Shown here one piece after another: positions 52,424-63,819 of a stretch of 64,000 bases of DNA. The notes below the pieces were generated by a model. The model made no database searches and had not been told where the DNA came from. It saw only the letters and a program-made list of their open reading frames with translations. The position numbers and the translations under genes are program-made. Source of the stretch: an uncultured Pelagibacteraceae bacterium (GTDB lineage Bacteria; Pseudomonadota; Alphaproteobacteria; Pelagibacterales; Pelagibacteraceae); contig CACHWN010000002.1 of NCBI GenBank assembly GCA_902583585.1, positions 1-64,000 of the forward strand, given 5' to 3'. The stretch's first letter is position 1, and every line of letters starts with the position of its first letter.

Positions 52424-53406
52424 TATACAAAAGTTATCTTATTGAAAAAAATATCAATTCTATTAAAGAAAACGTAATTTTATTTTACGGTGAAAATTAC
52501 GGAATTAAAAAAGATTTTAGAGAGAAAATTAGAAAAACCAATAAAGATTCCGAATTTTTGTTATTTGATCAAAAAAATATTTTAGAAAATTCCAGCATTT
52601 TATACAACGAATTATACAACACCTCCTTATTTGAAAAAAATAAGGTTTTGTTTTTAGAAAATGTCAACGATAGAATATTGGATGTAATTCAGGATGTTCA
52701 TCTAAATTTGGACAATCAGAAAATATATTTATTCTCTGATATTTTAGAAAAAAAATCTAAATTGAGAAATTTTTTTGAAAAATCAGATAAGTGCGCAGTT
52801 ATCCCTTGTTACATTGATAATGAAGTCACAATTAAAAATTTAATTCTGGAAAAATTAAAAGGATACGATGGTTTAACTGCTTATAATTTAAATTTAATAC
52901 TTAACCATGTATCTTTAGACAGGATTAAACTTAACAATGAAATAGAAAAAATTATAGCCTACTTCATTGATAAAAAACTCAAAACTAGGGAATTATCAAT
53001 TTTATTAGATGTAAATTTGATAGATGATTTTAATTTCTTAAAGGATGAGGCGCTTAGTGGAAACAAGGAAAAAACAAATGACTTATTAAGCGATACAGTG
53101 TTGGATGACGAAAAAGCCATCTATTACTTAACATTAATTAACCAAAGACTTAATAAATTATATCAGTTAAAGAAGAGTAAAGACTTAAACTTAGAAACTG
53201 CGATTAGTAAGCTTAAACCACCAATATTTTGGAAAGATAAACCTCGTTTGATGATGCAAGCAAAAAAATGGGATGAAAAAAGGCTCAAAAGAGTATTAGA
53301 GAAAACTTATAATATTGAAAAAATGATAAAAACTAACTCATTTCTAAATAAACAAATAATCTTAAAAGAACTTGTAATAAATATATGTGATACGGCTAAT
53401 TCTTAG
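52420..53406 (+). CDS. holA: DNA polymerase III delta subunit
   Basis: ILFYGENYGIKKDF; order leuS-lptE-holA; HolA-type length. Confidence 0.88.
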   Translation: MIYKSYLIEKNINSIKENVILFYGENYGIKKDFREKIRKTNKDSEFLLFDQKNILENSSILYNELYNTSLFEKNKVLFLENVNDRILDVIQDVHLNLDNQKIYLFSDILEKKSKLRNFFEKSDKCAVIPCYIDNEVTIKNLILEKLKGYDGLTAYNLNLILNHVSLDRIKLNNEIEKIIAYFIDKKLKTRELSILLDVNLIDDFNFLKDEALSGNKEKTNDLLSDTVLDDEKAIYYLTLINQRLNKLYQLKKSKDLNLETAISKLKPPIFWKDKPRLMMQAKKWDEKRLKRVLEKTYNIEKMIKTNSFLNKQIILKELVINICDTANS

Positions 53407-54250
53407 TAAGAAGATTTGAAATTAATTCAAATTGATCGAGATCTTTATACTCAATAGAAATTTTGCCAGAATTATTTTTTTTGTTAGCTATACTAACTTT
53501 AAGACCTAAAACTTTTTGAATTTTTTCTTGAGTTTTTAAAATATTTGTATCGATAACTCTTTCTTTATCACCACTTTTTTTATTTCTAGTAAGATACTCA
53601 ACTTTCCTCGCACTGTAATTTTTTGAAACTATTTCTTCTGCTATAGATGATGCATTTGAAATACCGATTAGAGGTCTAGCTTGTCCAGAAGTAAGTGTGC
53701 CTTCTTCTAACATAGCAATTACATCACTTGGTAAAGTTAACAATCTTAAAGTGTTGCTCACATGACTTCTGCTCTTTGACATAAGTTTAGAAATACTTTC
53801 ATGATCATATTTAAACTCTTCGTTCAATCTTTTATATCCTCTTGCCTCTTCAATCGGATTAAGGTCATCTCTTTGAATATTTTCAACAATAGCAACTTCA
53901 AGAGACTCTACATCACTAAGATCTAAAACTGTTACTGGAATTTCGTGAAGCCCAGCTTTTTGAGCAGCTAACCATCTTCTTTCTCCAGCAACTATTTCGT
54001 ACCTGCCGGGGTCAGACTTGCTTGGTCTAACTGCTATTGGCTGGATTATACCGTTTTTTCTTATAGAATTAGTCAATTCTTCAAGTTTTTCCTCGCTAAA
54101 ATTCTGTCTTGGTTGATATGGATTTCTACTTAAATCACTAATTGAGACCTTGTTAGATGAAGTGGTTTCTTTATTTTTTTCTAAAGGCTTTTCGTCCCCA
54201 AATAAAGCTGATAAGCCTCGTCCCAAACCTTTTTTTTTCCCTGTGCTCAT
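53396..54250 (-). CDS. parB: Chromosome partitioning protein ParB
   Basis: GLGRGLSALFGD, RNPYQPRQNF, VAGERRWLAAQKAGL, VENIQRDDLNPIEEA. Confidence 0.97.
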   Translation of the reverse strand: MSTGKKKGLGRGLSALFGDEKPLEKNKETTSSNKVSISDLSRNPYQPRQNFSEEKLEELTNSIRKNGIIQPIAVRPSKSDPGRYEIVAGERRWLAAQKAGLHEIPVTVLDLSDVESLEVAIVENIQRDDLNPIEEARGYKRLNEEFKYDHESISKLMSKSRSHVSNTLRLLTLPSDVIAMLEEGTLTSGQARPLIGISNASSIAEEIVSKNYSARKVEYLTRNKKSGDKERVIDTNILKTQEKIQKVLGLKVSIANKKNNSGKISIEYKDLDQFELISNLLTKN

Positions 54251-55041
54251 GCAGCACTTTCTATTTTGTTATTTTTAATAAATTCTTCAGCAAGCTTAAA
54301 ATACGATTTACTTCCGACACAATTCTTATCGTAAATCACACAAGGTAAACCATGAGATGGGGCCTCTGATAAACGAACGTTCCTCTGAATCACAGTTTGA
54401 TATACTTTGTCTTTAAAATAGTTTCGAGCCTCTCTATCAACTTCAGAAGAAAGTTTATTACGTTTATCGAACATTGTTAATAAAATCCCTCTTATTTTTA
54501 AACTAGGATTAAGATTTTCTTTGATTCTATCAATTGTTTTTACAAGTTGAGTAATACCTTCCAATGCAAAAAATTCAGTTTGAAGAGGCACCAATAATTC
54601 ATCTGATGCAACTAATGCCATTATAGTGAGCAAACTCAACGAAGGGGGACAATCTATAAAGATATTATCATATTTTTTTAATGGTCCATCTTTAAGATTC
54701 AGAATTTCTTTTAATACAAATGCTCTGTTGGAATCGTTAGCTGTTTCAACCTCAAGACCAGAGAGATTTACATGAGAACCTATTAAATCTAAATTTTTAA
54801 CATCAGTTTTCTGGATTATATTTTCAATATTAATTTTTTTTATTAAAAGATTGTAAACATTTTTATCTTCGTCATTATTATTTTTACCAAGCCCAGTTGT
54901 TGCGTTGCCTTGTGGATCTAAATCAATTACTAAATTATTTTGACCCATAATGGACAGTGAGGCAGCTAAGTTTATTACGGTAGTGGTTTTTCCAACGCCA
55001 CCTTTCTGATTTATGATCGCTATTATTGTAGGTGATGACAT
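54247..55041 (-). CDS. parA: Chromosome partitioning ATPase ParA
   Basis: INQKGGVGKTTTVINLAA, DLDPQGNATTGLG, IDCPPSLSLLT. Confidence 0.97.
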   Translation of the reverse strand: MSSPTIIAIINQKGGVGKTTTVINLAASLSIMGQNNLVIDLDPQGNATTGLGKNNNDEDKNVYNLLIKKINIENIIQKTDVKNLDLIGSHVNLSGLEVETANDSNRAFVLKEILNLKDGPLKKYDNIFIDCPPSLSLLTIMALVASDELLVPLQTEFFALEGITQLVKTIDRIKENLNPSLKIRGILLTMFDKRNKLSSEVDREARNYFKDKVYQTVIQRNVRLSEAPSHGLPCVIYDKNCVGSKSYFKLAEEFIKNNKIESAA

Positions 55042-55659
55042 TTAGTTGTTAATCTCCATCAAAATTATTTTTGAATCTTTATTTGTCATGCTTTTTTCTA
55101 ATTTATAAGGGTATTTTTTTGTTTTAAAAGAATTATTTATTTCTTTCTGTGCATTTTGACCTTTTAGAATCATTAATTTATGTGGTTTTTTAGCGATTTC
55201 ACGTGAAACTTGTATTATTTTGTCTAATTTTTTAAAAGCCCTACAAATTATAATCTCAGAATCTATAACTTCATTTCTGACATCTCCTAAAACCTCTGCA
55301 TTTAAACTCAATTCATTAATTACACCCGTTAAGAACCTTCTTTTTACTGATGATTTTTCATATAATTTCACGTGAAAAGCCTCATTTTTATTGAATATTT
55401 GTACTACAAGGCCCGGAAATCCTGCGCCAGTGCCAAGATCAGCCACGGAATTAAGATTAAAATCAATAAACTTAACCAATTGAGCTGAGTCAAGTATATG
55501 TCTATGCCAAATTTGATTTTCTGTGCTTTTAGCAATTAAATTATAATTTTGATTTTCTTTTAAGACTAGATTTGTGAACTTTTTGAGCTTTTCAATTGAT
55601 TGATCACTAAAATTAAGACTCTTTTTGAGAATATTTATGACTTCAAGCTGCTGCATCAA
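55042..55659 (-). CDS. rsmG: 16S rRNA (guanine527-N7)-methyltransferase
   Basis: [25 protein letters not shown]. Confidence 0.94.
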   Translation of the reverse strand: MMQQLEVINILKKSLNFSDQSIEKLKKFTNLVLKENQNYNLIAKSTENQIWHRHILDSAQLVKFIDFNLNSVADLGTGAGFPGLVVQIFNKNEAFHVKLYEKSSVKRRFLTGVINELSLNAEVLGDVRNEVIDSEIIICRAFKKLDKIIQVSREIAKKPHKLMILKGQNAQKEINNSFKTKKYPYKLEKSMTNKDSKIILMEINN

Positions 55660-57524
55660 GCAGTGGCTTTATATTTAAGCTTTTTAATATGTGAAAGAAG
55701 AATAATTATAGCTGCTGGCGTAACGCCATCAATACGAATAGCTTGACCTAGCGTTTTTGGCTTCACTTGAAGCAACTTGCTCTTAATCTCATTAGATAGA
55801 CCGCTCAGTTTTTCATAATCTATACCTTCAGGTATAATAACGGACTCGTCTTTCTTAAAAGACTCTATATCTTTATCTTGTCTGTCCAGGTAACCCATGT
55901 AATGGGCGTCTGTTACAACTTGATTTTCAATAGGCTTTGTAAAACTAGGAATGTTAGGGAAAATTTGCCTTATTTTTGCCATATTTACTTTTCGCTGACC
56001 CATAATCTCTAAACAAGATCTTTTTACTCCATCCATAGCGATTTTAATATCATATTTCTGAGCTTGATTAGGTGATAAATAATTATTTTTTAAAATTGAA
56101 TTAAGAGCAAAAATATTTTTTTTCTTTTCATTAAATATTTTTTTTCTTTCAGACTTCACTAAATTTAAATTGATCCCAAAATCAGTTAGTCTTTGATCCG
56201 CATTGTCAGCTCTTAAAGTTAATCTATATTCGGCTCTAGATGTAAACATTCTATAAGGTTCTGTAACTCCTTTAGTAATGAGGTCATCAATCATAACACC
56301 AATATAAGAGGTTGATCGATCTAAAATAAACTCCTCTTGATTTCGAATTTTTAAAGCCGCATTAATACCTGCTATCAGACCTTGAGCTGCAGCTTCTTCG
56401 TACCCTGTAGTTCCATTAATTTGGCCAGCAAGAAATAAAGAATTGATTTTTTTGGTTTCTAAGGTTGCTTTTAGCTCCCTTGGATCGACGTAATCATACT
56501 CAATCGCGTAACCAGCCCTCTTCATCTTAACATGCTCTAAACCCTTGATTTTGCTTAATATTTTAAGCTGTATCTCCTCTGGAAGAGAAGTTGATATACC
56601 ATTTGGGTAAATGGTATTGTCCTTTAATCCCTCTGGCTCTAGGAAAATTTGATGTTTTTCTTTTTCCTTAAACTTAACAATTTTATCCTCAATAGATGGA
56701 CAATACCTAGGTCCTACTCCTTTTATGTTTCCTGAATACATAGCGCTTCTTGAAATATTTTCAGTAATAATTTTATGAACATCATTATTTGTGTAAGTCA
56801 TTCCACATTCAATCTGTTTATTATTGATCTTGTTCGTCAAAAAAGAGAAATAATAATGATCATCATCAGCAGGCTGCATTTCTAAGTCATCATAATTAAT
56901 TGTATCACCGTCTAGTCTAGGAGGCGTTCCGGTTTTTAATCTTCCAATTTGCATTTTAAATTTCGCTAGTTGCTCACTTAAACCGGTTGAGGGTTTTTCA
57001 TCATAACGACCAGCTGGTATCTGTGTTTCACCTATATGTATTAAACCATTCAAAAAAGTGCCAGTAGTAAGAATTAGTTCTTTAGTTTTTATCTCTTTGC
57101 CACTCTGACAAACGAATCCTATAACTTTGTTGTTATCAAATAAGAATTTTACTACCGGATCAGCTACAACCTCTAAATTTTCATAATTTAATAAAATCTT
57201 TTGCATATGTTCTTTGTAAAGAGCTCTATCTGATTGGGTCCTTGGTCCTTGCACTGCTGGGCCACGACTTCTATTTAATAATCTAAATTGAATACCAGAT
57301 TTATCAGCTACTACTCCCATCACACCATCTAAAGCATCGATTTCTCTCACAAGATGTCCTTTCCCAAGTCCTCCTATAGCGGGATTACACGACATTTCAC
57401 CAATAGTCTCAATTTTATGCGTAAAAAGGGCAGTATTTACGCCCATTCTAGCGGAAGCTGCTGCTGCCTCACATCCGGCATGTCCTCCACCTATAACTAC
57501 TACATCATAGCTTTGTTTTGTCAT
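55656..57524 (-). CDS. mnmG: tRNA uridine-5-carboxymethylaminomethyl modification enzyme MnmG
   Basis: [61 protein letters not shown]. Confidence 0.98.
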   Translation of the reverse strand: MTKQSYDVVVIGGGHAGCEAAAASARMGVNTALFTHKIETIGEMSCNPAIGGLGKGHLVREIDALDGVMGVVADKSGIQFRLLNRSRGPAVQGPRTQSDRALYKEHMQKILLNYENLEVVADPVVKFLFDNNKVIGFVCQSGKEIKTKELILTTGTFLNGLIHIGETQIPAGRYDEKPSTGLSEQLAKFKMQIGRLKTGTPPRLDGDTINYDDLEMQPADDDHYYFSFLTNKINNKQIECGMTYTNNDVHKIITENISRSAMYSGNIKGVGPRYCPSIEDKIVKFKEKEKHQIFLEPEGLKDNTIYPNGISTSLPEEIQLKILSKIKGLEHVKMKRAGYAIEYDYVDPRELKATLETKKINSLFLAGQINGTTGYEEAAAQGLIAGINAALKIRNQEEFILDRSTSYIGVMIDDLITKGVTEPYRMFTSRAEYRLTLRADNADQRLTDFGINLNLVKSERKKIFNEKKKNIFALNSILKNNYLSPNQAQKYDIKIAMDGVKRSCLEIMGQRKVNMAKIRQIFPNIPSFTKPIENQVVTDAHYMGYLDRQDKDIESFKKDESVIIPEGIDYEKLSGLSNEIKSKLLQVKPKTLGQAIRIDGVTPAAIIILLSHIKKLKYKATA

Positions 57525-57566
57525 TCTGTGAATGTAAACCTCTAGATTAAGAATACAAGAAGTATT

Positions 57567-58895
57567 TTATTTACCGATGCAGAAGTCTTTGAATATAGAT
57601 CCAAGTATTTCTTCTACATCTACCTTACCGACGATGCTACCAAGATGTCTTGTAGCCATTCTTAGGTCTTCTGCTGCTAATTCGAGGTCTTTGTTTTGAT
57701 CCTTTTTAAGAAACTTATCAATTTCTTTTAAACAGTCATTGAGCTTAACTCTGTGCCTTTCTCTAGTAATTAAAGCGCTATTATTAGATGTAAATTTTTT
57801 GCTTAACTTACCTTTAATCAAATCTATTAAATTATCGATATTTTTATTCTTTTTTACTGAAGCTAAAACTGTATCAACATTAAATTTATGGTTTTGTTTA
57901 TCTGAAACATCTGATTTATTTAAAAAAATTATAGTATCTCTATTAATCATATTCTGTATTTCTTTGTTAATTTTTTTTGACGAATTATCAATGACTATTA
58001 TATTTAAATCTGCTTCTTTTGATTTTCCTAACGCTAAAGAAATACCTTTTTTTTCTACTTCATTTTTAGCTTCTCTTATACCAGCAGTATCAGCCAGAAT
58101 TACAGGGTATCCATCCAAATTTAAATAAGCTTCTATAACATCTCTAGTCGTACCAGCCTCATCTGACACAATTGCTACTTCTCTTTTTGAAAGTAAATTT
58201 AGCAATGATGATTTCCCCGCATTAACTTCTCCTGTAATTGAAACCCTAAAACCTTCTCTAATTTTTTCTCCAACTTTATTATCTTCAATTATTTTTTTAA
58301 TTTTTGAATGAATTTCTTTAATTGATTTGTGTGCATCTTTTAGTACTTTTTCTGGGAGATCTTCCTCTGCGAAATCAATTTTTGCTTCTATAAAAGCAAG
58401 AGATTTTATTATTTTTTCCCTAAGGTCATTATAATAATTTGATGCATTGCCCTGAACTAATTTAACCGCTTGTTGTCTTTGTAGTTCCGTCTCGGAATGG
58501 ATTAAATCTCCTATACTTTCTGCTTTTAACAAATCGATTTTATCATTTTGAAATGCAATTTTAGTGAACTCACCTGGTTCTGCTAATCTGCAGTTTTTTT
58601 GCTCGGAAAGCACTCTTAATAAAGCGTTTATTACTGCGTTACTTCCATGAATTTGTAATTCTGCTAGATCTTCTCCAGTATAGCTGTTTGGCCCGGGAAA
58701 CCACAATAATAGAGCCTCCGGATCTATTACATTACCATTGTTAGGGTTATAGAACTTACAAAAATTAACTTCGTTCGACTTTATATCTTTAGACTTAGTC
58801 AAATTTTGACAAATCTTGAGTGTTTCACTGCCTGATATTCTAACGATAGCTATACCAGAAGGACCTTTGCCCGAAGATAACGCGTAAATGTTCAT
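57567..58895 (-). CDS. mnmE: tRNA modification GTPase MnmE
   Basis: GPSGIAIVRISG, GEVNAGKSSLLN, DTAGIREA, C-terminal FCIGK. Confidence 0.97.
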   Translation of the reverse strand: MNIYALSSGKGPSGIAIVRISGSETLKICQNLTKSKDIKSNEVNFCKFYNPNNGNVIDPEALLLWFPGPNSYTGEDLAELQIHGSNAVINALLRVLSEQKNCRLAEPGEFTKIAFQNDKIDLLKAESIGDLIHSETELQRQQAVKLVQGNASNYYNDLREKIIKSLAFIEAKIDFAEEDLPEKVLKDAHKSIKEIHSKIKKIIEDNKVGEKIREGFRVSITGEVNAGKSSLLNLLSKREVAIVSDEAGTTRDVIEAYLNLDGYPVILADTAGIREAKNEVEKKGISLALGKSKEADLNIIVIDNSSKKINKEIQNMINRDTIIFLNKSDVSDKQNHKFNVDTVLASVKKNKNIDNLIDLIKGKLSKKFTSNNSALITRERHRVKLNDCLKEIDKFLKKDQNKDLELAAEDLRMATRHLGSIVGKVDVEEILGSIFKDFCIGK

Positions 58896-58899
58896 TGAA

Positions 58900-60009
58900 T
58901 TATAATGATAAACCTCGATTGGAGATTATTTTACTGAATTTTTTTAATGTCTCGTTGTTCTTAATATTTTTTACAATAATTTCTTTGAAAGGATCTAGAT
59001 ATTTATTTTGTTTAAAGAAGCTATGAGTAGCATCAACACCTAAACTCATAATAGTATTTTCAGGTTTTCTACTATTATAAAAATCATTTAGCGCATAGCT
59101 ATTTTTAATAGAAATACCTAATTTCACGTAATATTTTATAATCTCTTTTAATTTTTTTATATCCCTTAGAACTAGATTAAAACCCTGACCGGCCACTGGA
59201 TGTATAGTGTGCAGACCTTCACCAAGAATTAATATATTTTTTTGATGATACTGTCGTCTTAAACTAAGAGAAATAGGATACGACTGAATATTACTAATAG
59301 TAATATCTTGTTTGTTCTTCAACAATTCTACTATTTTGTTTTTTACCAAAATTGAAATTTTTTTTAAATTATTTTCGAAAAAATGTTTTTTTACACTCCA
59401 AACAAAAGAGAAATAATTTTTTGAAAAAGGCAGTATAGCTAACGGGCCTTCTTTTAAAAAGAATTGGCTTGTGTTAATTTTCTTAAAATTATGTTTTACA
59501 TATCCTGTAATAGCTATTTCTTTATAATCTTTCTTGATAGATCTAATTTTTGTTATGTTATTGTATATGTTAGATTGTCCTCCTATACAGAGGATAATCA
59601 AATCATAATTTTTTAATTCATCTAAGTTTTTTAAGTCTTTTCTGATTAATTTAATTTTATTTTTTGAGATTTCTTTCAATAATACACTTTTAATTTTATC
59701 ATTTTCAAAAACATACATTAGATTGGAGTTTGCTTCGTTTAGATTCAAAAAATTTATTTTTTCTTTAGAAGTTTCGTAAAAAAGGTCAATTTTTTGTGAA
59801 GGCCAAAATAACTTTTGTTCTAAGCTAGTAATATTTTGATTGACGAACTTATAATTTGTATCTGAAATAGCTGTAGTCCTTTTATCTGCATTTTTTGTGC
59901 CTTTTTTTGCTATTAAATTTACTTCTATGCCCGGTAATTTAGCTAAAACCACGGCTGTCATTAAGCCTGAAAGACCGTCTCCAACAATGCATATTCTCTG
60001 TTTTATCAT
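58900..60009 (-). CDS. UbiH/UbiF-family FAD-dependent monooxygenase
   Basis: CIVGDGLSGLMTAVVLAKL, ILGEGLHTIHPVAGQGFNLVLRDI. Confidence 0.9.
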   Translation of the reverse strand: MIKQRICIVGDGLSGLMTAVVLAKLPGIEVNLIAKKGTKNADKRTTAISDTNYKFVNQNITSLEQKLFWPSQKIDLFYETSKEKINFLNLNEANSNLMYVFENDKIKSVLLKEISKNKIKLIRKDLKNLDELKNYDLIILCIGGQSNIYNNITKIRSIKKDYKEIAITGYVKHNFKKINTSQFFLKEGPLAILPFSKNYFSFVWSVKKHFFENNLKKISILVKNKIVELLKNKQDITISNIQSYPISLSLRRQYHQKNILILGEGLHTIHPVAGQGFNLVLRDIKKLKEIIKYYVKLGISIKNSYALNDFYNSRKPENTIMSLGVDATHSFFKQNKYLDPFKEIIVKNIKNNETLKKFSKIISNRGLSL

Positions 60010-60064
60010 ATAAAAATTTTTAACACTTTCATAAAAATGGTAAAAAGTACGTAATCGATTCGTA

Positions 60065-62146
60065 ATGAATACAAACTTTTTAGACAGTGTAACAAATTTT
60101 TTGAAAAAGCGAACCTTTGAATTACTAGGTTTAATCTTAATTTTATCAAGTGTCGCACTTGCAATCGCTTTTACAACATATTCTCCTGAAGATCCTTCAT
60201 TTATTTATGGGGATGGGAGTTTCGAAATCCAAAATTTTTTTGGGATATATGGAAGTGGCATTGCAGATTTTTTATTACAAAGTTTTGGTTTGGCTTCTTT
60301 TTTATTATTACTTAATTTTTTATTTTGGGGGTTAGATTTAATTATAAAAAAAGAATTAAGAAGAATAATTTTAAAACTATTTTTAGTTGTAGCATATTTA
60401 ACTGTTGGTACAGTTTTTATCTATTTAACATTCAATAATTCTTTTTGGTTGATTGATAATGGCAATTCAGGTTTTGTTGGAAAAATAACTTATAACTTTA
60501 TTAATACTTGGGCTCCCTGGATAAATAATACTTATTCAATTTATGGGCTACTTTTGTTAACTATAATTTTTTTTTCATTTTCGGCTGATATAAATTATAA
60601 AAAAGTATTCTCAGTGATTATTTCACTTTTTAGAAGAAAACCTGTAGAAAAGATTGAACCAGATTTTAGTGAGATTAATATTGAAGATCAGCCTCAAACC
60701 TTAGAAAAACCTCAACAATCTTTTTCATTTGACGCTGACACAAGTTCTAAAACGGAACAAGTTACTACTAAAACTAAATATAAATTACCAGATATAAATT
60801 ATTTAGAAAAAAATTTATCTAAACTTACTTCTGATGGGAATAAAAATCGTCCTAACGCTGAGTTTATGGAAAAAATATTATTAGACTTTGGTATAGACGG
60901 AAAAATTAAAACAATTAATAATGGTCCAGTAGTAAGCCTTTATGAATTTGAACCAGCGCCCGGTATAAAAGTATCAAAAATAATTAATTTATCTGAGGAT
61001 TTAGCAAGAAATACTAGTTCAACTTCTACAAGAGTTTCAGTCATTCCAGGAAAAAACACTGTTGGAATTGAAATTCCTAACGAAGAAAGGGAGGGCGTAT
61101 CACTACGAGAAATAATTTCTTATGATAAATTTCAAATGAAAAATGTGAGACTTCCGATAGCATTAGGTAAAAGTATTTCAGGAATGCCAATTGTTGGTGA
61201 TTTAACCTCAATGCCTCATTTATTAATTGCAGGTACCACTGGTTCAGGAAAGTCTGTTTGCATTAATACAATAATTGTTTCTCTTCTTTACAAACTAAGT
61301 CCAGAACTTTGTAAATTTATTTTAATTGATCCAAAAATGTTAGAGCTATCTACTTATGAAGGAATACCTCATTTATTAACTCCAGTTATTACTGATGCTA
61401 AAAAAGCTACATCAGCTTTATCTTGGACAGTAAAAGAAATGAACAGCAGATATAAATTAATGAGCAAGGTAGGAGTAAGAAACATTGATGGCTATAACGC
61501 TAAGCACAAATTTAAAATGCCTTACATCGTTGTAGTAGTTGACGAGATGTCAGACTTAATGCTTGTAGCTGGAAAAGAAATCGAAAACTATATTCAAAAA
61601 TTATCACAAATGGCAAGAGCTGCAGGAATTCATATCATCATGGCTACTCAAAGACCAAGTGTTGATGTAATAACAGGTACAATAAAAGCAAATTTCCCTA
61701 CAAGAATATCTTTTCAAGTAAGTTCCAAAATTGATAGTAGAACCATTTTAGGGGAGCAGGGTGCCGAACAATTACTTGGAAAAGGAGACATGTTATTCAT
61801 GTCATCAGCAAATAGAATAGTTAGAATTCACGGTCCATATGTTTCTGAACAAGAAATTGAGAAAATTACAAACTCATTAAGAGCACAGGGAGAACCAGAT
61901 TATATGGAGGAAATTACTTCACAAGAAACAACGGAAAGCTCACTAACTCCTGGAAATGAAGGTGATGAAGATGAATTATTTAATCAAGCCGTAAAAATTA
62001 TTAAAACAGAAGGAAAAGCCTCCACAAGTTTTTTACAGAGAAAATTACAAATCGGATATAATAGAGCTGCTAGGATTATTGATATGATGGAAGAAAAAGG
62101 TATTGTTAGTAAAGCAAATCATGTTGGTAAACGTGAAGTTCTTTAA
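60065..62146 (+). CDS. ftsK: DNA translocase FtsK
   Basis: N-terminal TM segments; PHLLIAGTTGSGKSVCINTII, VVVVDEMSDLM, ATQRPSVDVITGTIKANFPTR, C-terminal gamma domain. Confidence 0.97.
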   Translation: MNTNFLDSVTNFLKKRTFELLGLILILSSVALAIAFTTYSPEDPSFIYGDGSFEIQNFFGIYGSGIADFLLQSFGLASFLLLLNFLFWGLDLIIKKELRRIILKLFLVVAYLTVGTVFIYLTFNNSFWLIDNGNSGFVGKITYNFINTWAPWINNTYSIYGLLLLTIIFFSFSADINYKKVFSVIISLFRRKPVEKIEPDFSEINIEDQPQTLEKPQQSFSFDADTSSKTEQVTTKTKYKLPDINYLEKNLSKLTSDGNKNRPNAEFMEKILLDFGIDGKIKTINNGPVVSLYEFEPAPGIKVSKIINLSEDLARNTSSTSTRVSVIPGKNTVGIEIPNEEREGVSLREIISYDKFQMKNVRLPIALGKSISGMPIVGDLTSMPHLLIAGTTGSGKSVCINTIIVSLLYKLSPELCKFILIDPKMLELSTYEGIPHLLTPVITDAKKATSALSWTVKEMNSRYKLMSKVGVRNIDGYNAKHKFKMPYIVVVVDEMSDLMLVAGKEIENYIQKLSQMARAAGIHIIMATQRPSVDVITGTIKANFPTRISFQVSSKIDSRTILGEQGAEQLLGKGDMLFMSSANRIVRIHGPYVSEQEIEKITNSLRAQGEPDYMEEITSQETTESSLTPGNEGDEDELFNQAVKIIKTEGKASTSFLQRKLQIGYNRAARIIDMMEEKGIVSKANHVGKREVL

Positions 62147-62690
62147 AAAAACATTTTTAATCTCATTTTTTCTATTAATAACAACGAATTTGTTGGCTAA
62201 TGAAAAAGATCAAATAGTTGCTCAATTAAATACCTTAAACTCTTTAGAATTTACATTTGATCAATTAATTAATGAAAAAAGAGAAAAAGGTAGTTGTCTT
62301 TTAGAGTTTCCTGGAAAATTAAAATGCAATTACTTTAATGACAAGAAAAAGGAACTAGTTATTAATAACAAGAGATTAGCAATTACGCAAAAAAGGTATA
62401 ATAAAACTTATCATTATCCTATTTCAAAATCTCCATTCTTAAATATTTTATATAAAGATAAACTTTTAGAAATAGTGCAATCAGGAGAATTAGAGGTTAA
62501 TGATCAAACAATTAAGCTTGTACATTTTGGTGATAACGAAATTACAGTTTTTTTTGACAAAAAAAATCTAGATTTGAAAGGATGGAAGATTAAAGATCAA
62601 TACAACAATAATATAAATTTCTCCCTTCAGATTGTTGCTAAAAATGACATTTTTAAAAAAGGTACCTTTAAAGTGCCTGAAATAAACTAA
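62133..62690 (+). CDS. lolA: Outer-membrane lipoprotein carrier LolA-like (start moved to GTG overlapping ftsK end)
   Basis: Signal peptide VKFFKKTFLISFFLLITTNLLANE; LEFTFDQLINEKREKGSCLLEFPGKLKCNY; ftsK-lolA order. Confidence 0.82.
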   Translation: MKFFKKTFLISFFLLITTNLLANEKDQIVAQLNTLNSLEFTFDQLINEKREKGSCLLEFPGKLKCNYFNDKKKELVINNKRLAITQKRYNKTYHYPISKSPFLNILYKDKLLEIVQSGELEVNDQTIKLVHFGDNEITVFFDKKNLDLKGWKIKDQYNNNINFSLQIVAKNDIFKKGTFKVPEIN

Positions 62691-63193
62691 GCTACAAAAT
62701 CGATTTCTTCTTCTTTAAAAATTTCAAAACCTTTAGATTTATAATTTTGCAATGCGTGTTTGTGATCTAGACTACAAGTATGAACCCACATTCTTTCTGG
62801 ATTTTTTCTTGATGCACTTGCAATAGCATGATTTACAAGTGTTGAGCCAAGCTTCAGACCTCTAAATTCTTTTAAGACTCCTAGATTGATAAGCTCCACT
62901 TCATTTGATCTAGGATGATATTCTTGTTCGTAATATCCGACTAGATCTTCACCTTTTTTAAGAACATGTGTTTCTAAATTTTTATTTGTGACATACTTAA
63001 CCCACTCACTATCAGACCAAAGTAATCTGTCTCTCCAATGATGGTCTACACCGATTTGTTTGTAGAAAAATCTATTTAAGTGAAAATTATCTTTATCATC
63101 TAAAATAATTTGAAAATTTTCTAGTAGATTTAAATCAACTGTTTTTGAAAAATCTTTAATTTCTAAAAAATATCTTTTTACTCTTGAAACCAT
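62687..63193 (-). CDS. GNAT-family N-acetyltransferase
   Basis: VELINLGVLKEFRGLKLGSTLVNHAIASA acetyl-CoA-binding motif. Confidence 0.88.
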   Translation of the reverse strand: MVSRVKRYFLEIKDFSKTVDLNLLENFQIILDDKDNFHLNRFFYKQIGVDHHWRDRLLWSDSEWVKYVTNKNLETHVLKKGEDLVGYYEQEYHPRSNEVELINLGVLKEFRGLKLGSTLVNHAIASASRKNPERMWVHTCSLDHKHALQNYKSKGFEIFKEEEIDFVA

Positions 63194-63549
63194 CAGCTGA
63201 CCATTTTACCAATCTTTTCGCCTGCAAATATATGAAAATGTAAGTGAGGAACTTCCTGCCCGCCATCGCTGCCGATATTAGTTAAAGCCCGGTAACCTTT
63301 ATCTTTTGCCCCCACTAAATTAGCAACATGTGTCATGGCTTTATTTAACTCTACAATCTCTTTATCTGAAGCTTTGTTGTTGAAATCGTTAAGATCTACG
63401 TATTCACCTTTAGGAATAACTAAAACATGAACTTTCTTTTGAGGATTAATATCATGAAAAGCTAAAACGTGATCATTTTCATAAATTTTTTTACACGGAA
63501 TTTCTCCCCTTAGAATTTTAGCAAATATATTATTTTTGTCGTAACTCAT
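63193..63549 (-). CDS. HIT-family (HinT-like) hydrolase
   Basis: NIFAKILRGEIPCKKIYEND, PHLHFHIFAGEKIGKM (HxHxH). Confidence 0.95.
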   Translation of the reverse strand: MSYDKNNIFAKILRGEIPCKKIYENDHVLAFHDINPQKKVHVLVIPKGEYVDLNDFNNKASDKEIVELNKAMTHVANLVGAKDKGYRALTNIGSDGGQEVPHLHFHIFAGEKIGKMVS

Positions 63550-63818
63550 TTTTGTCTTTTCTTAAGTTCGCTCATCACATCTTCAATTTTTATGTTGTTA
63601 GCCTCTAAGTAAACCATCAAATGATAAACCACATCAGCAGCTTCGTGTACCTTATTTGAATTTTTTTCCACAGATTCTATTAATTCGCCTATTTCCTCTT
63701 TTACTTTTGAAACACTTAGGTTTTTATCGTTCAAAAGTTTATTAGTATAAGACTTATCTGGAGAAGAATTTTTTCTCTCCCTGATTGTTTTAATTAATTG
63801 TTCTAAGTTTTCAAACAT
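63546..63818 (-). CDS. hisE: Phosphoribosyl-ATP pyrophosphatase
   Basis: KVKEEIGELIESVEKNSNKVHEAADVVYHLMVYL; adjacent hisF. Confidence 0.94.
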   Translation of the reverse strand: MFENLEQLIKTIRERKNSSPDKSYTNKLLNDKNLSVSKVKEEIGELIESVEKNSNKVHEAADVVYHLMVYLEANNIKIEDVMSELKKRQK

Positions 63819-63819
63819 T

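Noticed and set aside
63666-63676. TTTTCCACA resembling a DnaA box
   Set aside because: Single occurrence inside hisE coding sequence, no cluster; not evidence for an origin
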